DNA of 5,315 nucleotides. Source: Planctomycetota bacterium (lineage in GTDB: Bacteria > Planctomycetota > Brocadiia > SM23-32). The DNA is taken from NCBI GenBank assembly GCA_018334735.1, contig JAGXLK010000231.1:1-5315 (forward strand). Direction: 5' to 3'. The notes beneath the pieces are model-generated. The model did not search any database. It saw only the letters and a program-made list of their open reading frames with translations, and was not told the origin of the DNA. Positions 1 through 5,315 of the stretch are shown here, in pieces. The position numbers and the translations under genes are program-made. Numbering within the stretch: position 1 is the first letter of the stretch; every line of letters begins with the position of its first letter.

Positions 1-2
1 GA

Positions 3-296
3 AGAGAGATAAAAGCAACAGAAATCGAAGACCGGGAGCAATTGATTGAACTGCTGCAAATGGCACTCACACTTCACCGAGCCCTCCCCGAAAAAGGCTT
101 TTCCTCGTTGCGGGCACTGAAACGCCTGGCATACTACCATGCGGTCTCTCGTGCCTTCGGAACAGTAACGTTTCTGAGAAACGTATACCGCCACCTCACG
201 GACAGTGAACCCGAAATCCCGGACGAAGTGCCGGGAGAATGGGTGCGCGAGATTGGGCTCCCCCCTTTCCCACACCATCCGAAGAGCAGTTCCTGA
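3..296 (+). CDS. 3' end of an unrecognised gene (partial, hypothetical protein)
   Basis: The reading frame is open from the left edge to the TGA at 294-296, giving about 97 visible residues, so this is the C-terminal end of a longer protein. A TTG at 42 could be read as a start, but nothing resembling a ribosome binding site is well placed before it and the frame continues upstream. The visible part begins charged and helical (EIEDREQLIELLQ), continues through a basic helical stretch (SLRALKRLAYYHAVSRAFG, then FLRNVYRHL), and ends in an acidic, proline-rich tail (EPEIPDEVPGEW, PPFPHHPKSSS). No cysteine pair, nucleotide-binding loop or clear membrane segment is visible. I do not recognise the family and assign no function. 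A genuine coding end is likely because the frame is open and the composition protein-like, but a chance frame cannot be excluded at this length. Confidence 0.5.
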   Translation, partial: REIKATEIEDREQLIELLQMALTLHRALPEKGFSSLRALKRLAYYHAVSRAFGTVTFLRNVYRHLTDSEPEIPDEVPGEWVREIGLPPFPHHPKSSS

Positions 297-358
297 TGCC
301 CAATTTTTGGACCGCGTACCTCTCCCCGGAAATTGCAACCAATGCAACCGCGTTCTGA

Positions 359-379
359 ACTCCAGCCTCCGGCTGAAGT
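359..379. other. Small hairpin downstream of the first gene
   Basis: CAGCC at 363-367 pairs with GGCTG at 371-375 around a TCC loop. Three more pairs (ACT with AGT) lie outside a single C-A mismatch. It sits 60 bp after the stop of the upstream gene and could mark the 3' end of that transcript. No T tract follows on either strand, so it is not a standard intrinsic terminator. Confidence 0.25.
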
Positions 380-459
380 CCAGTCCGCTCTGCTTCCGTC
401 CCTGGAAACAACGCAAGCGCCCATGTCCCCTTGCGTAAGCGTTAAGCCTACTACAGTCC

Positions 460-554
460 GTCATTGCGAGGAGCGACAGCGACGAAGCAATCTCGTCGTT
501 TTCCCAGCCCAACAGCAAGATTGCCGCGGATGCCTCCGGCATCCTCGCAATGAC
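460..554. repeat. 95-bp palindromic REP/MITE-like repeat with 13-bp terminal inverted repeats
   Basis: The ends are a perfect 13-bp inverted repeat: GTCATTGCGAGGA at 460-472 and its reverse complement TCCTCGCAATGAC at 542-554. An inner pair follows the same symmetry: GCAATCT at 487-493 with AGATTGC at 518-524. The right half also holds its own hairpin, GATGCC-TCC-GGCATC, at 529-543. From memory, the combination of a GTCATTGCGAGGAG-type end with a GAAGCAATCT-type inner segment is a dispersed intergenic repeat seen in many unrelated bacterial genomes. It encodes nothing and has no clear target-site duplication in its flanks. As a transcript it could fold into a long imperfect stem. Copy number in this genome cannot be judged from one window. 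Confidence 0.8.
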
Positions 555-656
555 CTTTTCACCGGCACTGCGGGAAACGTTAAACGTGTACCACCTTGCG
601 TGAGAGGAGGCAGAGATTGAGTGGGCCAGCCATCGGAACGCCATACATCCCCGCCC

Positions 657-677
657 CCTCCCGGCTTGTCCGGGGGG
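657..677. other. GC-rich hairpin upstream of the esterase gene
   Basis: CCTCCCGG at 657-664 pairs with CCGGGGGG at 670-677, eight pairs including one G-T wobble, around the loop CTTGT. A short TTTT lies at 687-690, but nine bases separate it from the stem, so it is at best a weak terminator for readthrough from the left. It lies about 45 bp before the promoter candidate at 723 and so would not be in that transcript. Confidence 0.35.
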
Positions 678-722
678 TGAAGAAGATTTTAAGTGAGAAA
701 ATGGCCGAATTGGCTTCCCCCC

Positions 723-751
723 TTGCACTCGACCACCCAGTTCGCTATATT
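723..751 (+). promoter_or_regulatory. Putative sigma70-type promoter for the esterase gene
   Basis: TTGCAC at 723-728 and TATATT at 746-751 are separated by exactly 17 bp. The -10 matches the consensus at five of six positions, while the -35 matches only in TTG. Transcription would begin near 758, leaving a leader of about 58 nt before the ATG at 816. This is a pattern match only, and promoter consensus may differ in this lineage. Confidence 0.4.
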
Positions 752-815
752 TGGTCCCCTTCAAAAAACACCGTTCGCTCATCGCTCATTTTTCCCTCCC
801 CCGGAGAACGCGATC

Positions 816-2360
816 ATGTTCTCGATTGTTTTTCTGCTCAGTTCCGCCGTGCTTTTTTATCTCCTCACATCATCTTTCGCCGCAAACGGACTCCGTCTCC
901 CGAACGTCTTTGGAGACGGCATGGTCCTGCAACGTGGACAGGATCTGCCGGTCTGGGGCGAAGCGGCTCCCGGGCAAGAAGTTGAAGTCTCCCTCTGCGG
1001 GCAAAAAAGAACCACCGAAACCGATGCGAACGGCAAGTGGTCTCTGACCCTGAACCCGTTGCCGGCCGGCGGCCCGCACGAAATGGTTGTGCGGGGCGGC
1101 GAAATCGTACGTTTCAAAAACGTGCTGATCGGAGAAGTCTGGATCTGCTCCGGGCAGTCCAATATGGGCTGGCCGCTCGAAGCAATCATCAACGCCCGGC
1201 AAGAGATCGCGCGAGCCGATCTGCCCGATGTGCGATTGTTGCCGGTACCTCAGGTCACTGCCGACGAAGCGCAGTTTGATGTTGATTGCGCCTGGTCGGT
1301 CTGCAAGCCCGAATCCGCCCGCACGTTCTCAGCCGTCGGCTACCTCTTTGGCCGTACACTCCACCAGAAACTCGATGTGCCTGTCGGTCTGATCGACAGC
1401 TCGTGGGGAGGGACAACGGCGGAGGCGTGGACCAGTCGCAAGACGCTTGAGTCTGACCCCGATTTCCGCCCGGTTCTCGAACGCTGGGATAAAACGCTTG
1501 CCGCTTATCCCGAGGCGCAAAAAGAGCACGAGAAAAAACGGCAGTTGTGGGAACAGGCCTGCGAAAAAGCGCGGGAGCAGGGCAAACCTCTACCTCCCGC
1601 TCCGCCAGCACCTCCGGGTCCCGAAAGTCCCCATCCTTCCGCGCTTTACAATGCCATGCTGGCGCCGATTTTTCCCTACGGCATCCGTGGAGCTATCTGG
1701 TATCAGGGCGAATCCAACGGCGACCGCGGTTACCAGTATCGCAAACTGCTCCCGGCGATGATCCAGGACTGGCGCGCGGCCTGGGGACAGGGCGATTTCC
1801 CGTTCCACTATGTTCAGTTGCCAAACTACCTCGAAGTGAATGACGGGCCGGTCGAGAGCGAATGGGCCGAAGTCCGCGAAGCTCAGCTGATGACACTGGA
1901 TCTTCCGAACACAGAGATGGCCGTCACGATCGACCTGGGCGAGGCCGACGACCTTCATCCCCCGAACAAACTCCCCGTCGCCGAGCGCCTGGCGCGCACG
2001 GCTCTCTCGAAAGTCTACGGTCGCCCGATCGTCGCCACCGGCCCGATCTACAACTCGATGTCGATCGAAGGGGCGCAAATCCGGATTGGGTTCCGTCGCA
2101 CGGGTTCGGGCCTGACAAGCCGCGGTGGCGGCCCGTTGAAGACTTTCACGATCGCCGGCGAAAACCAAAATTTCGTCAACGCCGAAGCTTGCATTGAGGG
2201 CGAGACGGTAGTCGTATCGAGCAGAAAGGTGGATGACCCGGTCGCCGTGCGATACGCCTGGGCCGACAACCCGCCCTGCAACCTCTACAACCGTGAAGGG
2301 CTCCCTGCCACCCCCTTCCGCACCGACGACTGGCCGGGCGTGTCGGTGGAACGCCTTTGA
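816..2360 (+). CDS. Secreted sialate O-acetylesterase-type SGNH esterase
   Basis: This 514-aa protein belongs to the sialate O-acetylesterase (SASA) family of SGNH hydrolases, which remove O-acetyl groups from sugars. Residues 1-22 form a hydrophobic signal peptide ending near SSFA-AN, so export is expected, although its n-region lacks a basic residue. An N-terminal beta region (about 24-103, with VFGDGMVLQRG) precedes the catalytic fold. The nucleophile block SGQSNM has Ser115. IDSSWGGTTAEAW starts at 193, WYQGESNG at 295, and GEADDLHPPNK carries Asp379 and His381 of the expected triad. A charged helical and proline-rich insert spans about 223-274. A beta-rich C-terminal region follows from about 405. 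The ATG at 816 is preferred over an upstream GTG at 693 because GGAG at 803-806 is well spaced and the signal peptide begins there. No sialic-acid genes are nearby, so acetylated plant or algal polysaccharide is an equally likely substrate. The family call is firm; the substrate is unknown. Confidence 0.93.
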   Translation: MFSIVFLLSSAVLFYLLTSSFAANGLRLPNVFGDGMVLQRGQDLPVWGEAAPGQEVEVSLCGQKRTTETDANGKWSLTLNPLPAGGPHEMVVRGGEIVRFKNVLIGEVWICSGQSNMGWPLEAIINARQEIARADLPDVRLLPVPQVTADEAQFDVDCAWSVCKPESARTFSAVGYLFGRTLHQKLDVPVGLIDSSWGGTTAEAWTSRKTLESDPDFRPVLERWDKTLAAYPEAQKEHEKKRQLWEQACEKAREQGKPLPPAPPAPPGPESPHPSALYNAMLAPIFPYGIRGAIWYQGESNGDRGYQYRKLLPAMIQDWRAAWGQGDFPFHYVQLPNYLEVNDGPVESEWAEVREAQLMTLDLPNTEMAVTIDLGEADDLHPPNKLPVAERLARTALSKVYGRPIVATGPIYNSMSIEGAQIRIGFRRTGSGLTSRGGGPLKTFTIAGENQNFVNAEACIEGETVVVSSRKVDDPVAVRYAWADNPPCNLYNREGLPATPFRTDDWPGVSVERL

Positions 2361-2509
2361 AAACGTTTTGTAGAGCAGCACCGAACGCATTGACTCCCGG
2401 GGACGCGATATGGGGACTGCAAACCCAAAAGTGGTTTGGAGGGGAAGGGTTTTCAAACACCGAATCGATGTGCCTGAGTCCGCAGCCCGTCCCCTGGTCG
2501 TCAACACAT

Positions 2510-2526
2510 CCGGGTCGACGACCCGG
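2510..2526. repeat. Perfect 17-bp palindromic hairpin
   Basis: CCGGGTCG at 2510-2517 is the exact reverse complement of CGACCCGG at 2519-2526, with a single central A. As RNA the closing pairs would open into a small loop. It lies 150 bp after the esterase stop and has no T tract, so it is not a classical terminator. A second short inverted repeat lies just downstream (2532-2543). Together they resemble REP-type intergenic elements, but the family is not recognised. Confidence 0.5.
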
Positions 2527-2712
2527 TCCACAGGCTGGAGCCTCCTCCGCGCAAGGTTAAGGAGCCCAGGGAGGACTGTGCTCCATGCGCCTGTAGCCGA
2601 ACCAGCACGCTCTGCATCAGCCCTGCCGGGCCTTCTATCGGGCCAAAAAACGCACCCCTGATTTCTAGTCCAGCCGGTACGATGCGCAGTGTGCGATCAC
2701 GCCGAATCCCTA

Positions 2713-2741
2713 TTGGTTGACAACACAATCTAAGGTACAAT
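2713..2741 (+). promoter_or_regulatory. Putative promoter for the ferritin-like gene
   Basis: A good -10 hexamer, TACAAT, lies at 2736-2741 (five of six). TTGGTT at 2713-2718 sits 17 bp upstream of it. A perfect TTGACA also occurs at 2717-2722, but only 13 bp from this -10, which is too short for normal use, and the correctly spaced hexamers for TTGACA are poor. Transcription from the TACAAT would start near 2748 and give a leader of about 100 nt. The exact elements are uncertain, but this is the most promoter-like stretch before the gene. Confidence 0.45.
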
Positions 2742-2838
2742 AGAGGGAACTTACTTGTGATGCGGTAAAAGCAGTTGGATGACTTTTGAAGCGGGTGAAG
2801 GCGCGAGCTTTGACCTTTTTGACCAACGATCCCTGTGC

Positions 2839-2845
2839 AAAGGAG
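2839..2845 (+). promoter_or_regulatory. Ribosome binding site that fixes the ferritin-like start
   Basis: AAAGGAG ends six bases before the ATG at 2852. It favours this start over a TTG at 2786 in the same frame, which would add 22 residues that do not fit the ferritin-like fold. Confidence 0.8.
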
Positions 2846-2851
2846 CAAGTT

Positions 2852-3328
2852 ATGCAATCTTTGCGTCTGGCCGATGCGATCGCTTTCGCAATGGAAATGG
2901 AGAAAAACGGCAATACGTTCTATGCAAACTGCCGGAAAGAGGCGCGAGATAAAAAAGTCGCGGAAATTTTCTCCTTCCTCCAAAGAGAAGAAGAAAAACA
3001 CTTTGCCGCGTTCGAAAAGATGAAAAACCAGATTGAAGATGACCAGCCCGGTGACGCGGATGCAGAACGCGTTTCAAAACTCCTGAACGCCTACGCTGAG
3101 AGTTTCCTGCCGGGCCAGGAACAGATGAGCAAGAAATCTCTTCGCAAAGTGGGACCACTCGAAGCGATAGGTTTTGCGGTTCAACTTGAGGAAAACTCGA
3201 TTGAATATTACCAGAAACTCAGAACCATCGTTCCGCAGGAACATGCTGCCACCATCGATGAGATAATCAAGGCAGAAGAAGGTCATCGCGACAAACTCGA
3301 ACGATTCAAAGAACGCCTGCAGGGGTAG
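2852..3328 (+). CDS. Ferritin-like diiron protein, rubrerythrin-type without rubredoxin domain
   Basis: This 158-aa, almost wholly helical protein is a ferritin-like diiron protein of the rubrerythrin type. Two halves repeat the same iron-binding pattern. The first has FAMEMEKNG with Glu17, then REEEKH with Glu47 and His50. The second has FAVQLEENS with Glu113, then KAEEGH with Glu142 and His145. Together these supply the carboxylate and histidine ligands of a four-helix-bundle diiron site. The halves are joined by an acidic linker (about 60-72) and a longer segment to about residue 100. No CxxC pair is present; the only cysteine is Cys27, so the rubredoxin domain of classical rubrerythrin is absent. 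Relatives act in the cytoplasm in peroxide reduction or iron handling; which applies here is unknown. It has its own likely promoter and ends 21 bp from the stop of the convergent gene. Confidence 0.88.
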   Translation: MQSLRLADAIAFAMEMEKNGNTFYANCRKEARDKKVAEIFSFLQREEEKHFAAFEKMKNQIEDDQPGDADAERVSKLLNAYAESFLPGQEQMSKKSLRKVGPLEAIGFAVQLEENSIEYYQKLRTIVPQEHAATIDEIIKAEEGHRDKLERFKERLQG

Positions 3329-3342
3329 TTTGTCGCAAAACT
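3327..3342. other. Weak hairpin between convergent stop codons
   Basis: AGTTT at 3327-3331 pairs with AAACT at 3338-3342 around a six-base loop. It spans the short gap between the two convergent genes. Five mostly A-T pairs with no T tract make a poor terminator, so it is recorded only as the sole symmetric structure in the gap. Confidence 0.2.
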
Positions 3343-3349
3343 GAGGGAC

Positions 3350-5314
3350 TCAAAACTCCGCCAGCATACGGAGTTCGTCCAACCTGGCGTCTTTCAGCTG
3401 CGGCACATATTTTTCGGCTTTCTGATCCGGGAGATTCGCAAAGAATTCGTAAGCAAAAGGCAGGACCTCGCGTTTTTCAGTCTCCGTCATGAACTCCACA
3501 AGGTTCTGCATCTCGCCTTCACTCAGTGACGTAAGAGATTCTTCGAAGAAGTTGATGTCGAACTTAACCTGCCGTTCGACCCGCCTCAGTTCGCGGTAAT
3601 CGGCCATCAGTTTCTTGCGCTGCTCGCGCGTTAGTTTGAACGATACCCCGCCCCAGAGCGTGCTCTCAAGACTCCGCCGTCCGCATTTGAGGTGGATCTT
3701 GTGGGTCATCTCTTTGCCATATAATTTCAGTCCCGGCTCGATAATCTGCTCCGACCCGGAACGTTTAAGGGCTGCCGCAGCCAGCAGCTTCTCGGATCCC
3801 CCCTTCAGATACCGGCGCAGGGCCGGACGCGATTCCGCCACACCGAGCCGCCCCAGACCGACCAAAGCCTGCCGCACCACCCGCGGTTCGCCGTCCTGCA
3901 GTCCTTTCTCCAGCAACTCCCGATATTCGGGATCGCCGGCCCGGCCGAGAATCTGGTACCCGGCTTCCCGAATAAACCAGTGCTCGGACGAAATCAGTTT
4001 CTTGCCGAGCGGCGCAAAATCCTTGTTGAAGTACGGCGCCGCATCATCGACGATCTGTTTTAACAAATCCAGATCCTCAATCTTATCCACGTTGCCAACG
4101 GCCGTCTCGAGCATGACTTTCGCACTCTCCGCATCCACCACGTTTACCCGGGCCTGTTTGACCTTTTTAGTGAAAGCTGCCGAATCCAGATCGAACGCTT
4201 CCATCATCAGGTCCATGGGCTGCGGCTTGCTTTTATCCGCAGTCCGTTTCTTTCCGCCGGTTTTGTCTTCCTCCTGCCATCCCTCGGCCGCCCACCTGAC
4301 GCAGGCACTGAGAACCCGCGGCCACTGCGGCCATTCCCAGTACGGCGTCACGTCATCAGGTCTCCCTCCATGAGGGTTGATCAGCATCGTAACCACACGG
4401 CCTTCCCCGTATCGACTCGCCACAATCGCCGGGTGATCTCCCGCTCGCACCAATACCCGCGCTTGATCGTCAATGTCCGAAGTATCAACAACGAAAGTCA
4501 CGGGCGGTTTTGACAAATCCACCATGCCCTCGAAGAACGTTTTATCAACCGGTCTTAAAGGTAATCCCTTATCATCCCGCTGGATATCAGCGTAGTTTTT
4601 GATCCGAACGGGCAGGATTTCTTCGATGAAGGTGTTGTGGTCGGCTCCGAGCGACAGATTGAAATAGCCGCCGAAATAAACCAACCCGCCCCCATTTCGC
4701 ACAAAATCAGCGATCTTCACCCGGCGCGTGCTGCCGAGGTAGAAGGAGTGCACGTCGTCGAGCACAACCACGTCGTAGGCGAGCAGACGCTCGTAGCTGT
4801 CGGGAAATTCGTCCATGCATCCGCGGGTTCTGTTGAGCTTGAAGCCGACGTAATCGACCCACGATGGGTCGTATCGTCCCCCGCCCAGCAGTCCCACCGC
4901 GCTTCCCACCGGATTCAGCCAGCTGAAAGCCCCCCGGGCATGATGCACGTCAAGCTCGCCGTTGCGCCGAAGAACTATCTCCTCCGGTCTTTCCATCTTC
5001 TCGGCCCGCTTTGCATCGACGTTCTCATGGCGTTCGTAGTCCCGGTAATAGGGCACTTTTTTCTTCTTTTTAGGCTTTTTGGCAGTTTTTGTCTTGCGTT
5101 TTTCGCGACGTTTCTCAAGATACTCTCGCGCGTCTTTGACGGGCGTCGTCACCGGGAAATCGGGCTCGGCATCGGCATCATATTCCAGCATGACAATGCT
5201 CCACGTCCGCAGCCGGGGCACGGTTACGACATGGCTCCCGTCTCGTCGCTGCGTCTCAAGTTGATGGTGTCCCTCGACGAGATCCGGCGATATGTGCGCG
5301 GCGCGGGTCAATTT
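3350..5314 (-). CDS. C-terminal part of a large multidomain protein: glutamine-amidotransferase-like domain plus HEAT repeats (5' end outside window)
   Basis: The frame is open to the right edge, so the N-terminus is missing; a TTG at 5311 is probably internal. Residues are numbered from that codon (653 visible). Residues 1-44 end in VPRLRTWSIVMLEY, which resembles the closing strands of a carbohydrate-enzyme beta-sandwich. A very basic linker (66-85, mostly Lys/Arg) follows. Residues 120-345 look like a class I glutamine-amidotransferase/ThuA-like fold: DVVVLDDVHSFYLG, then NGGGLVYFGGYFNL, then GEGRVVTMLINPHGG and a Trp-rich end. The position where the nucleophilic Cys would sit reads GGYFN, so amidotransferase catalysis is unlikely. 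Residues 434-520 contain about three HEAT-like helical repeats (FIREAGYQILGRAGD, RVVRQALVGLGRLG, KLLAAAALKRSG). The last 130 residues are helical and charged, of unknown family. The role is unknown; scaffolding or ligand binding is an inference. Confidence 0.8.
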   Translation of the reverse strand, partial: KLTRAAHISPDLVEGHHQLETQRRDGSHVVTVPRLRTWSIVMLEYDADAEPDFPVTTPVKDAREYLEKRREKRKTKTAKKPKKKKKVPYYRDYERHENVDAKRAEKMERPEEIVLRRNGELDVHHARGAFSWLNPVGSAVGLLGGGRYDPSWVDYVGFKLNRTRGCMDEFPDSYERLLAYDVVVLDDVHSFYLGSTRRVKIADFVRNGGGLVYFGGYFNLSLGADHNTFIEEILPVRIKNYADIQRDDKGLPLRPVDKTFFEGMVDLSKPPVTFVVDTSDIDDQARVLVRAGDHPAIVASRYGEGRVVTMLINPHGGRPDDVTPYWEWPQWPRVLSACVRWAAEGWQEEDKTGGKKRTADKSKPQPMDLMMEAFDLDSAAFTKKVKQARVNVVDAESAKVMLETAVGNVDKIEDLDLLKQIVDDAAPYFNKDFAPLGKKLISSEHWFIREAGYQILGRAGDPEYRELLEKGLQDGEPRVVRQALVGLGRLGVAESRPALRRYLKGGSEKLLAAAALKRSGSEQIIEPGLKLYGKEMTHKIHLKCGRRSLESTLWGGVSFKLTREQRKKLMADYRELRRVERQVKFDINFFEESLTSLSEGEMQNLVEFMTETEKREVLPFAYEFFANLPDQKAEKYVPQLKDARLDELRMLAEF

Positions 5315-5315
5315 T

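Larger units (their letters stand above)
297..815. other. 519-bp non-coding region with repeat, hairpin and promoter candidate
   Basis: No frame in this stretch has a good start, a ribosome binding site and protein-like composition together. Open frames here are short and rich in Arg, Ser and Pro. The region holds a 95-bp palindromic repeat (460-554), a small hairpin shortly after the upstream gene (359-379), a GC-rich hairpin (657-677) and a promoter candidate (723-751). About 165 bp separate the stop of the first gene from the repeat, and nothing else stands out there. Confidence 0.6.
2361..2851. other. 491-bp non-coding region between the esterase and ferritin-like genes
   Basis: I find no convincing gene. 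The longest plus-strand frame (2357-2560) overlaps the end of the esterase, has no ribosome binding site of its own and looks random. The region contains the hairpin at 2510-2526, a nearby short inverted repeat AGGCT-GG-AGCCT at 2532-2543, and a promoter-like segment at 2713-2741. I see no T-rich intrinsic terminator after the esterase stop. Confidence 0.6.

Noticed and set aside
693..815. N-terminal extension of the esterase from a GTG at 693
   Set aside because: It would bury the signal peptide 41 residues inside the protein, and the promoter candidate at 723-751 would lie within the coding sequence. The ATG at 816 has a well-spaced GGAG.
2358..2371. TGAAAACGTTTTGT at the esterase stop, resembling a LacI-family or catabolite operator
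   Set aside because: The core AAAACGTTTT is palindromic but overlaps the stop codon of the esterase, is far from any promoter, and its outer bases do not match the cre consensus.
1590..2531. A 313-residue minus-strand open frame opposite the esterase gene
   Set aside because: It lies antisense to a gene with clear family motifs, is rich in Arg and Ala as GC-rich shadow frames are, and shows no recognisable domain or ribosome binding site.
2357..2560. A 67-residue plus-strand frame overlapping the esterase stop by four bases
   Set aside because: The ATGA-like overlap suggests translational coupling, but no ribosome binding site is evident, the sequence looks random and there is no recognisable domain.
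2441..2700. Possible structured RNA (SRP, tmRNA, RNase P) in the second intergenic region
   Set aside because: None of the conserved cores of these RNAs was found. Apart from the short hairpins listed, no extended fold could be supported.
2501..3001. A 166-residue minus-strand frame spanning the intergenic region and the start of the ferritin-like gene
   Set aside because: Half of it is antisense to a well-supported gene and the rest shows no family resemblance or start signal.
3615..4373. A 252-residue plus-strand open frame opposite the multidomain gene
   Set aside because: Its Ser/Arg/Pro-rich composition and position antisense to the HEAT and amidotransferase-like coding sequence mark it as a shadow frame.

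Overview
The window looks like chromosomal DNA from a free-living, carbohydrate-degrading bacterium of moderately high GC. A member of the Planctomycetota/Lentisphaerota/Kiritimatiellota group is the best guess. This is inferred from the style of the proteins: a secreted sialate O-acetylesterase-type SGNH esterase, and a large multidomain protein joining a glutamine-amidotransferase-like fold to HEAT repeats. No phylogenetic marker is present, so the assignment is tentative. The small rubrerythrin-like protein suggests exposure to oxygen or peroxide stress in an anaerobe or microaerophile.

Layout, left to right. Positions 3-296 hold the 3' end of an unrecognised plus-strand gene that runs in from outside the window. 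Positions 297-815 contain no convincing gene. They hold a 95-bp palindromic repeat of the dispersed REP/MITE-like type (460-554), a GC-rich hairpin (657-677) and a plausible sigma70-type promoter (723-751). Positions 816-2360 encode the exported esterase on the plus strand. Positions 2361-2851 are again non-coding. They contain a perfect 17-bp hairpin (2510-2526) and a promoter-like region (2713-2741) flanked by an imperfect inverted repeat. Positions 2852-3328 encode a 158-aa ferritin-like diiron protein on the plus strand. It converges, with 21 bp between stop codons, on a minus-strand gene (3350-5314) whose 5' end lies beyond the right edge.

The esterase and the large minus-strand protein could both serve polysaccharide use: the first by removing O-acetyl groups, the second by a tentative carbohydrate-enzyme domain lying beyond the window edge. 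They are on opposite strands and separated by the ferritin-like gene, so no operon can be claimed. The two plus-strand genes have wide upstream gaps, each with its own promoter candidate and ribosome binding site, so they are probably transcribed separately. I see no mobile-element gene, tRNA, rRNA or CRISPR array. Nothing here amounts to a clear new system. The most unusual items are the multidomain architecture on the minus strand and the structured intergenic DNA.
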